In this document: positions 1 through 5,047 of the stretch, piece by piece
Layout of the letters: every line of letters starts with the position of its first letter
Position numbering within the stretch: position 1 is the first letter of the stretch
Assembly (NCBI GenBank): GCA_919901335.1
Contig: CAKKOZ010000034.1
Location: 28,145-34,323, forward strand
DNA: 6,179 nt
DNA from: Nitrospiria bacterium
Lineage (GTDB): Bacteria > Nitrospirota > Nitrospiria > JACQBZ01
Reading direction: 5' to 3'
Program-made: the position numbers and the translations under genes
Notes under the pieces: generated by a model
Told to the model about the DNA's origin: nothing
The model's database searches: none
What the model saw: the letters and a program-made list of their open reading frames with translations, nothing else

Positions 1-12
1 GGGCCATTTTCC

Positions 13-41
13 TTGACAAATGAGCGCCTCATCCCTATAAT
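13..41 (+). promoter_or_regulatory. Sigma70-type promoter of the yceD-rpmF-plsX-fab cluster
   Basis: The -35 box TTGACA (13-18) and -10 box TATAAT (36-41) both match the consensus exactly and are separated by the ideal 17 bp. Transcription should begin near 48-49. That leaves a leader of about 17 nt before the yceD ATG at 66, with a GAGG ribosome-binding site inside it. There is too little upstream sequence in the window to judge an UP element. The match is seen directly; activity is inferred. Confidence 0.85.
20..32. promoter_or_regulatory. Perfect palindrome in the promoter spacer, candidate operator
   Basis: ATGAG (20-24) and CTCAT (28-32) form a perfect 5-bp inverted repeat around a CGC centre. 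It lies wholly between the -35 and -10 boxes and is centred almost exactly in the spacer. A protein bound here would block or remodel RNA polymerase contact. It does not resemble the FapR-type operator that I know from Firmicutes lipid operons. No regulator gene is present in the window, so any binding protein is unknown. The repeat is short and could be chance. Confidence 0.35.
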
Positions 42-55
42 CCGGAAGTTTTATT

Positions 56-59
56 GAGG
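56..59 (+). promoter_or_regulatory. Ribosome-binding site deciding the yceD start
   Basis: GAGG lies 6 nt upstream of ATG 66. An in-frame TTG at 54 overlaps this site and would sit only about 5 nt from the predicted transcription start. The ATG is therefore preferred. Confidence 0.6.
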
Positions 60-65
60 CCTTGT

Positions 66-605
66 ATGCAGATTCCGTTGTCCGGTATTCCTCCCAAAGG
101 ACTTGAGCTTCATCTCGAGATGGAACCGGCGGTGCTGGGTCTGGAAGACTCCGGTGTCCAGTTTGTGGCGCCGATTCGTGTTCAGTCTCGGCTGGTTGTC
201 ATGGATCGCACGGTGTATGTTTCGGGTGATGCCGACGCTCAGGTGAGACTTCAATGCGTTCGATGTTTGGAGGCGATCCCGTTTCCGGTGCGCTCGTCGT
301 TCCAGGTCAATGTGGAACCGCAGGACTCGGCGTCCGGGAAGACGCCGGGAGAGTGGCACGAACTCCATCGGGGAGAACTGGATGCCTATGGCTATTCGGG
401 GGACGCGATTGATCTGTCGGCGTTGGTGAGAGAGCAGATCCTGTTGGTCTTGCCGGCCTATCCGTTATGCCGAGCCGACTGTCGCGGGCTTTGCCCGCAA
501 TGCGGGGCGGACCGGAACCGGCTGTCGTGCCGTTGCGTGGCGGCGGAGGCCCCTCCTCCGATGACGCAGTTCCAAGAGAGACTGAAGAAGATCATTCAAA
601 AATAA
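66..605 (+). CDS. yceD: YceD/DUF177 family protein (23S rRNA accumulation protein)
   Basis: This 179-residue protein of the YceD (DUF177) family is cytoplasmic. Family members are known to be needed for normal 23S rRNA accumulation and are typically encoded just before rpmF, as here. The sequence shows a CxxC pair at Cys64/Cys67 (motif CVRCLE) in the first half. A conserved acidic-hydrophobic segment (DLSALVREQILLVLP, about 116-130) follows. It leads into the C-terminal signature with Cys135, Cys139, Cys143 and Cys146 (pattern C-x3-C-x-GLC-x2-CG) and a final CRC at 155-157. The cysteines suggest metal binding, probably zinc, which is inferred. The ATG at 66 was chosen over TTG 54 because of the GAGG at 56-59 and the promoter position. 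It is the first gene of the cluster, and the stop lies 20 nt before rpmF. Confidence 0.9.
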   Translation: MQIPLSGIPPKGLELHLEMEPAVLGLEDSGVQFVAPIRVQSRLVVMDRTVYVSGDADAQVRLQCVRCLEAIPFPVRSSFQVNVEPQDSASGKTPGEWHELHRGELDAYGYSGDAIDLSALVREQILLVLPAYPLCRADCRGLCPQCGADRNRLSCRCVAAEAPPPMTQFQERLKKIIQK

Positions 606-607
606 TC

Positions 608-615
608 AGGAGAGG
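608..615 (+). promoter_or_regulatory. Strong Shine-Dalgarno of rpmF
   Basis: AGGAGAGG lies 10 nt upstream of the rpmF ATG, directly after the yceD stop (603-605). It fits the high translation expected for a ribosomal protein. Confidence 0.6.
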
Positions 616-625
616 TTAAAATCGT

Positions 626-808
626 ATGGCCCATCCAAAACACAAGATATCAAAATCCCGCCGGGATAAGCGGCGGACCCACAAGAAACTGTCGGCCCCC
701 ACCCTGGTTCTCTGCCCTCAGTGTCATGAGCCCAAGCGGCCCCACTATGTTTGTCTGAGCTGCGGCACCTACAAAGGTCAGACGATCATTGCGATCAAAG
801 AAACCTAA
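626..808 (+). CDS. rpmF: 50S ribosomal protein L32 (zinc-binding form)
   Basis: This is a complete L32 of 60 residues, a structural component of the large ribosomal subunit. The N-terminal half (3-21) is the highly basic rRNA-binding tail beginning with the family hallmark HPKHK and the stretch SRRDKRRTHKK. The C-terminal half is a zinc ribbon with Cys30-x2-Cys33 and Cys43-x2-Cys46, so it is the cysteine-containing (C+) type rather than the zinc-free paralogue. It sits 20 nt after yceD and 60 nt before plsX, the usual bacterial arrangement. It is probably transcribed from the promoter at 13-41. No separate promoter or terminator is evident around it. Confidence 0.97.
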   Translation: MAHPKHKISKSRRDKRRTHKKLSAPTLVLCPQCHEPKRPHYVCLSCGTYKGQTIIAIKET

Positions 809-855
809 TCGAAACACGATCGGGTTCAATCCGGACGGTTGGGGGCTCCAACGGT

Positions 856-860
856 GAAGG
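856..860 (+). promoter_or_regulatory. Ribosome-binding site deciding the plsX start
   Basis: GAAGG ends 8 nt before ATG 869. This supports ATG 869 over the in-frame TTG at 839 and GTG at 854. The PlsX family also normally begins at this Met. Confidence 0.5.
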
Positions 861-868
861 CGATTTCA

Positions 869-1912
869 ATGAAGATAGCCGTTGACGCAATGGGCGGTGA
901 TGACGCACCCGGCCCGATTGTCGAGGGGGCCGTTCTGGCCGCGAGGGAATACGGCATCGGGATTCTTCTTGTCGGCGATTCCGCCGTCATCCGGAAGGAT
1001 CTGGACCGCTACGATCTTTCGGGCCTGGACGTTTCCATTGTGCATGCGGCCCAGAAAGTGGAAATGGGGGAAGCGCCCTCCGTTGTGATCCGACGAAAAC
1101 GGGACTCATCCATCTGGGTGGCGACCGAACGGGTCAAACAAGGCGACGCCGCGGCCGTCATCAGCGCGGGAAACAGCGGCGCCACCATGGCCACGGCGTT
1201 CTTCATCCTCGGCCCGCTCCAGGGCGTGGAGCGGCCCGCGATCGCAACCATCCTGCCGACCCTGACGGGCAGTGCCATTCTCCTGGATGTCGGCGCCAAC
1301 GTCGACTGCAAACCGCTTCATCTGTTTCAATTCGCAACCATGGGGCATGAGTACGCCGAGTGGGTTTTGCAGAAGTCCCACCCGAAAATCGGCCTGCTCA
1401 ACATCGGCGAGGAGGAGACCAAGGGCAACGAAGTGACCAAGGAGGCCTACAAGATCCTCAAAGCCAGTCCGCTGAATTTCATCGGAAATATCGAAGGCCG
1501 GGATGTCTATTCAGGAGCGGCGGATGTCATCGTCTGCGACGGTTTCATCGGCAATGTCGCCCTCAAGGTCAGCGAGGGACTTGCGGACGCGCTGGGAAAG
1601 CTCTTAAAACGTGAAATCGCGGCGACCCTCGGAGGCAGGCTGGGCTATTTCTTTCTGCGTTCCGCGTTTCAGCGTTTCCGCCGACGGGTGGACTATGCCG
1701 AGTACGGCGGCGCCCCGCTCCTGGGCGTGAACGGGATCTCGATCATCTGCCATGGGCGGTCGTCCGCCAAGGCGATCAAGAACGCCATCCGGGTGGCCAG
1801 GACCCAGGCGGAGGGCCGGGTGAACGAACGGATTCAGAAAGATATCGAAGAAAGCATGGTCCTCTACAACAAAGTGCACGAAGAATATCTTCAATCCCTC
1901 AAACGAGACTGA
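869..1912 (+). CDS. plsX: Phosphate acyltransferase PlsX
   Basis: PlsX (347 residues, normal length) converts acyl-ACP plus phosphate to acyl-phosphate, the donor used by PlsY to make lysophosphatidic acid. It is a soluble enzyme that associates peripherally with the inner membrane. Family motifs appear in order: MKIAVDAMGGDDAP at the N-terminus, RRKRDSS (75-81), SAGNSGATMA (99-108), RPAIATILPT (122-131), LLDVGANVDCKP (138-149), LLNIGEEETKGN (176-187), and VCDGFIGNVALK (222-233) followed by EYGGAPLLGVNG (278-289). The start at ATG 869 gives the family-standard N-terminus and has GAAGG upstream. An upstream TTG (839) would add ten residues without family support. The stop (1910-1912) directly abuts the fabH ATG, which implies co-transcription and probable translational coupling with fabH. 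Confidence 0.97.
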   Translation: MKIAVDAMGGDDAPGPIVEGAVLAAREYGIGILLVGDSAVIRKDLDRYDLSGLDVSIVHAAQKVEMGEAPSVVIRRKRDSSIWVATERVKQGDAAAVISAGNSGATMATAFFILGPLQGVERPAIATILPTLTGSAILLDVGANVDCKPLHLFQFATMGHEYAEWVLQKSHPKIGLLNIGEEETKGNEVTKEAYKILKASPLNFIGNIEGRDVYSGAADVIVCDGFIGNVALKVSEGLADALGKLLKREIAATLGGRLGYFFLRSAFQRFRRRVDYAEYGGAPLLGVNGISIICHGRSSAKAIKNAIRVARTQAEGRVNERIQKDIEESMVLYNKVHEEYLQSLKRD

Positions 1913-2890
1913 ATGAAGACCCGCATCACCGGTACCGGCTCTTACCTTCCCGAACGGATCATGACAAACCGGGATATCGAGCGCCTCGTGGAGACGACCG
2001 AAAGCTGGATTGTGGAGCGGACCGGCATCCGGGAACGGCGGATCGCGGACGAAGACGAAGCGGCATCGGATTTGGCGGTCCATGCAGCCCGTCGGGCCCT
2101 GGAGATGGCCCGGGTCGATGCGAAGGATCTGGACCTGATCATCGTGGCGACCGCGACGCCCGATATGTTCTTCCCCTCCACGGCTTGCATCGTCCAGGAC
2201 CGGATCGGTGCGCGCCGGGCCGCGGCGTTTGACCTTTCCGCGGCCTGCTCCGGTTTTCTGTTCGCTCTTTCGGTCGCGGACCAGTACATCCGCAATGGCG
2301 TCTATAGGAATGTGTTGATCATCGGCAGCGAGGTGATGTCCCGGATCATCGACTGGACTGACCGGAACACCTGTGTCCTGTTCGGGGACGGCGCCGGTGC
2401 GGCGGTCCTTCAACGGACGAAAGGGGAGCACGGGGTTCTATCGACCCATCTGCACTCGGACGGACGACTGTGGAACCTGATTCAGGTGCCGGGCGGCGGT
2501 TCCCGCATCCCTCCATCGTCGTCCATGCTGACCGAACGGAAGCCGTTTATTAAAATGAAAGGGAATGAGACATTCAAGGTGGCGGTAAGGACCCTGGAAG
2601 AGGCGGTGCATGAAACGCTGAAAGCCGCCCACGTTCAGCCGTCCGATCTTTCCCTTCTGATTCCGCACCAGGCCAATTTCCGAATCATCAAGGCCGTGGC
2701 CGAACGACTGGGTCTGCCGATGGAAAAGGTGATGATCAATGTGGAACGGTACGGCAATACCTCGGCGGCCTCCATCCCGATCGCACTGGATGAGGCGGTT
2801 CGGCAGGGCCGGGTCAAGGACGGTGATTTGTTGCTGTTTGAGGCGTTCGGCGCCGGTCTGACATGGGCCTCGGCCCTCGTCCGGTGGTAG
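1913..2890 (+). CDS. fabH: 3-oxoacyl-ACP synthase III (KAS III)
   Basis: FabH (325 residues, full length) carries out the first condensation of type II fatty acid synthesis. It joins an acyl-CoA primer, usually acetyl-CoA, with malonyl-ACP, and so sets chain initiation and primer type. The thiolase-fold catalytic triad is complete: Cys112 in DLSAACSGF, His252 in LIPHQAN and Asn282 in ERYGNTSAAS. Other hallmarks are TGTGSYLPE near the N-terminus, ERTGIRERR (35-43), FGDGAGAAVL (157-166) and the C-terminal FEAFGAGLTWASAL. The ATG begins on the base after the plsX stop. The preceding bases contain no good Shine-Dalgarno, so it is probably translated by ribosomes finishing plsX. The primer preference (acetyl or branched) cannot be read from the sequence by eye. 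Confidence 0.97.
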   Translation: MKTRITGTGSYLPERIMTNRDIERLVETTESWIVERTGIRERRIADEDEAASDLAVHAARRALEMARVDAKDLDLIIVATATPDMFFPSTACIVQDRIGARRAAAFDLSAACSGFLFALSVADQYIRNGVYRNVLIIGSEVMSRIIDWTDRNTCVLFGDGAGAAVLQRTKGEHGVLSTHLHSDGRLWNLIQVPGGGSRIPPSSSMLTERKPFIKMKGNETFKVAVRTLEEAVHETLKAAHVQPSDLSLLIPHQANFRIIKAVAERLGLPMEKVMINVERYGNTSAASIPIALDEAVRQGRVKDGDLLLFEAFGAGLTWASALVRW

Positions 2891-2999
2891 GTCGATCCGC
2901 TCGGAACCTTCTTCTAATTTTATGATTTTTGTGCGATTTTACGGTTATTTTTTTGTTGACATCAGGAAATAATTTAAGCACTATCTGAGTCATTCGAAA
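2891..2999. other. AT-rich fabH-fabD intergenic region
   Basis: This 109-base gap is the longest non-coding stretch in the window. It is far more AT-rich than its surroundings, with T-runs at about 2925-2930 and 2948-2954. It contains no open frame of note. I see no GC-rich stem before the T-runs, so there is no convincing terminator for fabH and read-through is expected. Its 3' half carries the probable internal promoter, and its end carries half of the fabD start palindrome. Confidence 0.7.
2956..2984 (+). promoter_or_regulatory. Probable internal promoter for fabD-fabG-acpP-fabF
   Basis: A perfect -35 box TTGACA (2956-2961) follows a T-rich tract that could act as an UP element. At 17 bp spacing lies CACTAT (2979-2984), a weak -10 that keeps the key A at position 2 and T at position 6. 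Transcription would start near 2991, leaving a leader of only about 9 nt before the fabD ATG at 3000. The -35 is strong and the -10 poor, so the promoter may be regulated or modest. This is an inference from sequence only. Confidence 0.5.
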
Positions 3000-3004
3000 A
3001 TGAC
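2989..3004 (+). promoter_or_regulatory. Inverted repeat enclosing the fabD start codon
   Basis: GTCATT (2989-2994) and AATGAC (2999-3004) form a perfect 6-bp inverted repeat with a CGAA tetraloop. The fabD ATG (3000-3002) lies inside the right arm. As RNA it would hide the start codon. As DNA it is a 16-bp operator-like palindrome at the predicted transcription start. Either role is inferred. Confidence 0.4.
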
Positions 3005-3932
3005 GGTTGCATTTATTTTCCCAGGCCAGGGTTCCCAGTATGTCGGAATGGGAGCAAAATTGTACGAAACATCCGAGACGGCCCGGCAGATTTACCATGC
3101 GGCCGGGAAGGTGCTGGGATTTGATGTCGCGCAGCTCTGTCATCAGGGTCCTGCCGACCGGTTGAATCGGACCGAGTACACGCAACCGGCGATTTTGACG
3201 ACCAGCGTGGCCGCCTGGACCCTGGTGAAGGAAAAGGGGCTTTCGGCCTCGATGCTGGCCGGTCACAGCCTGGGAGAGTATACCGCGCTTGTTGCGGCCG
3301 GCAGCCTGGCCTTCTCGGATGCCGTGGCCCTGGTTCAAAAACGCGGCCGGTATATGCAGGAGGCCGTTCCGGCGGGAGTCGGAGCGATGGCGGCCGTCCT
3401 GGGGCTGGATCGGACGGCGGTGGAGGCGATCTGTGAAGCGGCCTCCGTGCACGGGGTGGTCTCAACGGCCAACATCAATTCCCCGGTTCAGATCGTCATC
3501 GGGGGCGAACGACGGGCGGTTGAAGCGGCCATGGCCTTGGCCAAGGAGCGAGGGGCGAAGCGGATCATCCCGCTGGCCGTCAGCGTTCCTTCGCATTGCG
3601 CGCTGATGAAACCGGCGGCCGAGCGTCTCGCGCGGGATCTATCCGGCGTGACGCTTCGCCCGCTGCAGATTCCCATCGTGACGAATGTGGATGCCGCGCC
3701 GATCACATCGGGGGATTCGGCCAAGACGGCGCTGGTTGGACAACTGGCGGCTCCCGTTCTTTGGGTGGATAGCGTGCAACGAATGGTTCAAGACGGCATC
3801 ACGACCTTTGTCGAGATCGGTCCTGGGACGGTTCTATCCGGCCTCGTCAAGCGGATCGCCAAGGATGTAACGATCTGTCACGTCGAAGATCCGGACAGCT
3901 TGGAAGCAACCCTGCGCGAACTGGCCGCGTGA
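3000..3932 (+). CDS. fabD: Malonyl-CoA:ACP transacylase (MCAT)
   Basis: FabD (310 residues, full length) transfers the malonyl group from CoA to the acyl carrier protein, supplying every condensation step. Visible features are the N-terminal oxyanion loop FPGQGSQ with Gln10, the nucleophile Ser90 in GHSLGEY, Arg115 in QKRGR that binds the malonyl carboxylate, and the catalytic His199 in SVPSHC. NINSPVQIVIGG (158-169) and the C-terminal VEIGPGTVLSGL (271-282) are also typical. The ATG gives the standard family N-terminus. No clear Shine-Dalgarno precedes it, only GAG 10 nt upstream, and the start lies in an inverted repeat. It is the first gene after the AT-rich gap and its probable promoter, so it may head a second transcription unit. 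fabG follows after 46 nt. Confidence 0.96.
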   Translation: MTVAFIFPGQGSQYVGMGAKLYETSETARQIYHAAGKVLGFDVAQLCHQGPADRLNRTEYTQPAILTTSVAAWTLVKEKGLSASMLAGHSLGEYTALVAAGSLAFSDAVALVQKRGRYMQEAVPAGVGAMAAVLGLDRTAVEAICEAASVHGVVSTANINSPVQIVIGGERRAVEAAMALAKERGAKRIIPLAVSVPSHCALMKPAAERLARDLSGVTLRPLQIPIVTNVDAAPITSGDSAKTALVGQLAAPVLWVDSVQRMVQDGITTFVEIGPGTVLSGLVKRIAKDVTICHVEDPDSLEATLRELAA

Positions 3933-3978
3933 TCGAGAACTCCCAGCGAGCCCCTGCAAATCGGAGGAATGAGCAGAC

Positions 3979-4722
3979 ATGAATCTAAAGGGACAGGTGG
4001 CCATTGTAACGGGGGGAGCCCGGGGCATCGGCAAGGCGATCTCGCATCGCCTTGCGCAAGACGGGGCCCATCTGGTGATCTCGGACGTCAACCTGGAGGA
4101 GGCCCGACAGACGGCCCAGGAGATCGCCATGGGTGACGTCAAATGTCTTGCGGTGGAGGTCAATGTCACGGATGGAAAGGCCGTGGCCGAGATGGCGGAC
4201 CGGGCGATCAAAGAGTTCGGTCGGATCGACATTCTGATCAATAACGCCGGCATCACCCGCGACGGTCTTCTGCTTCGGATGAAGGAGGAAGACTGGGATC
4301 TGGTCTTGAACGTGAATCTGAAGGGGGCCTTTCACTGCGCGAAATCGGTGCTGCCCGCGATGAGCAAGCAGCGCCGGGGACGAATCGTCAGCATTGCGTC
4401 TGTTGTCGGTGTGATGGGAAACGCCGGGCAGTCCAACTATGCCGCGTCCAAAGCGGCCTTGATCGGTTTTACGAAATCCGTGGCGCGGGAATACGCCAGT
4501 CGTGGAATCACCGCCAACGCCGTGGCGCCCGGATTTATTGACACGGCGATGACCCGGGACCTGTCGGCCGAGGTGCGGGACGGGTTGATGAAGCAGATCC
4601 CGCTGGGCCGGCTTGGAACGCCTCAGGATATTGCCCATGCGGTCCGTTTCCTGGTTTCGGAGGAAGCCGGATATATTACCGGCCAGGTGATTCATGTCAA
4701 CGGCGGCATGTTGATGATCTAA
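3979..4722 (+). CDS. fabG: 3-oxoacyl-ACP reductase FabG
   Basis: FabG (247 residues, normal length) is a short-chain dehydrogenase/reductase that reduces 3-ketoacyl-ACP to 3-hydroxyacyl-ACP, the first reduction of each elongation cycle. The cofactor motif TGGARGIG spans 11-18 and NNAG spans 88-91. The catalytic set is Asn113 (in NVNLKG), Ser141 (in ASVVG), Tyr154 and Lys158 (YAASK). The motif PGFIDTAMT (184-192) and the C-terminal GYITGQVIHVNGG are typical of FabG. At the end of the second strand the sequence reads ISDVN, placing Asp36 where classical family members that use NAD(H) carry an acidic residue. Most characterised FabG enzymes use NADPH, so the cofactor is uncertain. A good Shine-Dalgarno, GGAGG (3963-3967), lies 11 nt before the ATG. 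acpP follows 51 nt downstream. Confidence 0.96.
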   Translation: MNLKGQVAIVTGGARGIGKAISHRLAQDGAHLVISDVNLEEARQTAQEIAMGDVKCLAVEVNVTDGKAVAEMADRAIKEFGRIDILINNAGITRDGLLLRMKEEDWDLVLNVNLKGAFHCAKSVLPAMSKQRRGRIVSIASVVGVMGNAGQSNYAASKAALIGFTKSVAREYASRGITANAVAPGFIDTAMTRDLSAEVRDGLMKQIPLGRLGTPQDIAHAVRFLVSEEAGYITGQVIHVNGGMLMI

Positions 4723-4758
4723 ACAGGAATGGATTCTTAATTATCAACCCTTGTGAGG

Positions 4759-4765
4759 GGAGGTG
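4759..4765 (+). promoter_or_regulatory. Strong Shine-Dalgarno deciding the acpP start
   Basis: GGAGGTG lies 8 nt before ATG 4774 and is close to the ideal anti-SD complement. An in-frame GTG at 4753 lies upstream of this site and is therefore an unlikely start. Confidence 0.8.
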
Positions 4766-4773
4766 CAAAACCA

Positions 4774-5007
4774 ATGGCAGCCGTGGATGAAAAGGTGAAA
4801 AAGATCATTGTCGAGCAGCTGGGAGTGGATGAAGAGGATGTGACGCCCAACGCCTCCTTTGTGGATGATCTGGGCGCGGACTCGCTGGACACCGTTGAGC
4901 TGGTCATGGCCTTTGAGGAGGAGTTCGGCATCGAGATTCCGGATGAAGACGCCGAAAAGATCCTCACGGTGCAGAACGTTGTTGATTACATCAAAGAACG
5001 GGCATGA
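4774..5007 (+). CDS. acpP: Acyl carrier protein
   Basis: AcpP (77 residues, normal length) is the small acidic four-helix carrier that holds growing acyl chains as thioesters on a 4'-phosphopantetheine arm. Ser37 in the signature DDLGADSLDTVELV is the attachment site used by holo-ACP synthase. The following helix II (about 37-51, rich in Glu) is the recognition surface for the Fab enzymes. EFGIEIPDEDAEKI (50-63) is also classic. The start at ATG 4774 is fixed by the strong SD at 4759-4765. An upstream GTG would add seven residues encoded by the SD itself. It lies between fabG and fabF, the usual place for the housekeeping ACP. The strong SD fits the high abundance of this protein. The fabF start is 36 nt after the stop. 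Confidence 0.97.
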   Translation: MAAVDEKVKKIIVEQLGVDEEDVTPNASFVDDLGADSLDTVELVMAFEEEFGIEIPDEDAEKILTVQNVVDYIKERA

Positions 5008-5023
5008 CCCGGATCGTGGCGTC

Positions 5024-5047
5024 ATGGTAAAGGGGGTGTCGTTCTGA
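5024..5047 (+). other. Seven-codon mini-ORF overlapping the fabF start
   Basis: An ATG at 5024 opens a frame encoding MVKGVSF that stops at TGA 5045-5047. The TGA overlaps the apparent fabF CTG start (5044-5046) as CTGA. The mini-ORF contains the fabF ribosome-binding site. It has no good SD of its own and may be chance. It could only matter through termination-reinitiation coupling. Confidence 0.2.
5031..5038 (+). promoter_or_regulatory. Ribosome-binding site of fabF
   Basis: AGGGGGTG ends 5 nt before CTG 5044, a correct spacing for that codon. It is too far (17 nt) from the next in-frame initiator, GTG 5056. This supports the CTG start. Confidence 0.55.

Noticed and set aside
54..65. TTG 54 as an upstream start for yceD
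   Set aside because: It would leave about a 5-nt leader and no SD. ATG 66 has GAGG at good spacing.
838..852. Small hairpin GTTGG-GGGCT-CCAAC in the rpmF-plsX gap, considered as a terminator or attenuator
   Set aside because: The stem is only 5-6 bp with no T-tract after it, and the region is too short to support alternative folds. Probably chance.
1604..2431. A 275-codon minus-strand open frame across plsX and fabH
   Set aside because: It lies opposite two clear enzymes, shows no domain, and has biased composition typical of antisense shadows. The same holds for the minus-strand frames at 3985-4695 and 2814-3452.
2910..2955. T-rich tracts after fabH considered as an intrinsic terminator
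   Set aside because: No GC-rich inverted repeat precedes the T-runs. They fit better as AT-rich promoter-flanking DNA.
4711..4744. Possible separate acpP promoter (TTGATG with TTAATT downstream)
   Set aside because: Spacing is about 20 bp and both boxes are imperfect. Not supportable, although extra acpP transcription would be plausible.
4748..4759. Hairpin CCCT-TGTG-AGGG just before the acpP SD, considered as SD sequestration
   Set aside because: A 4-bp stem is weak, and it leaves the core GGAGGTG mostly free.
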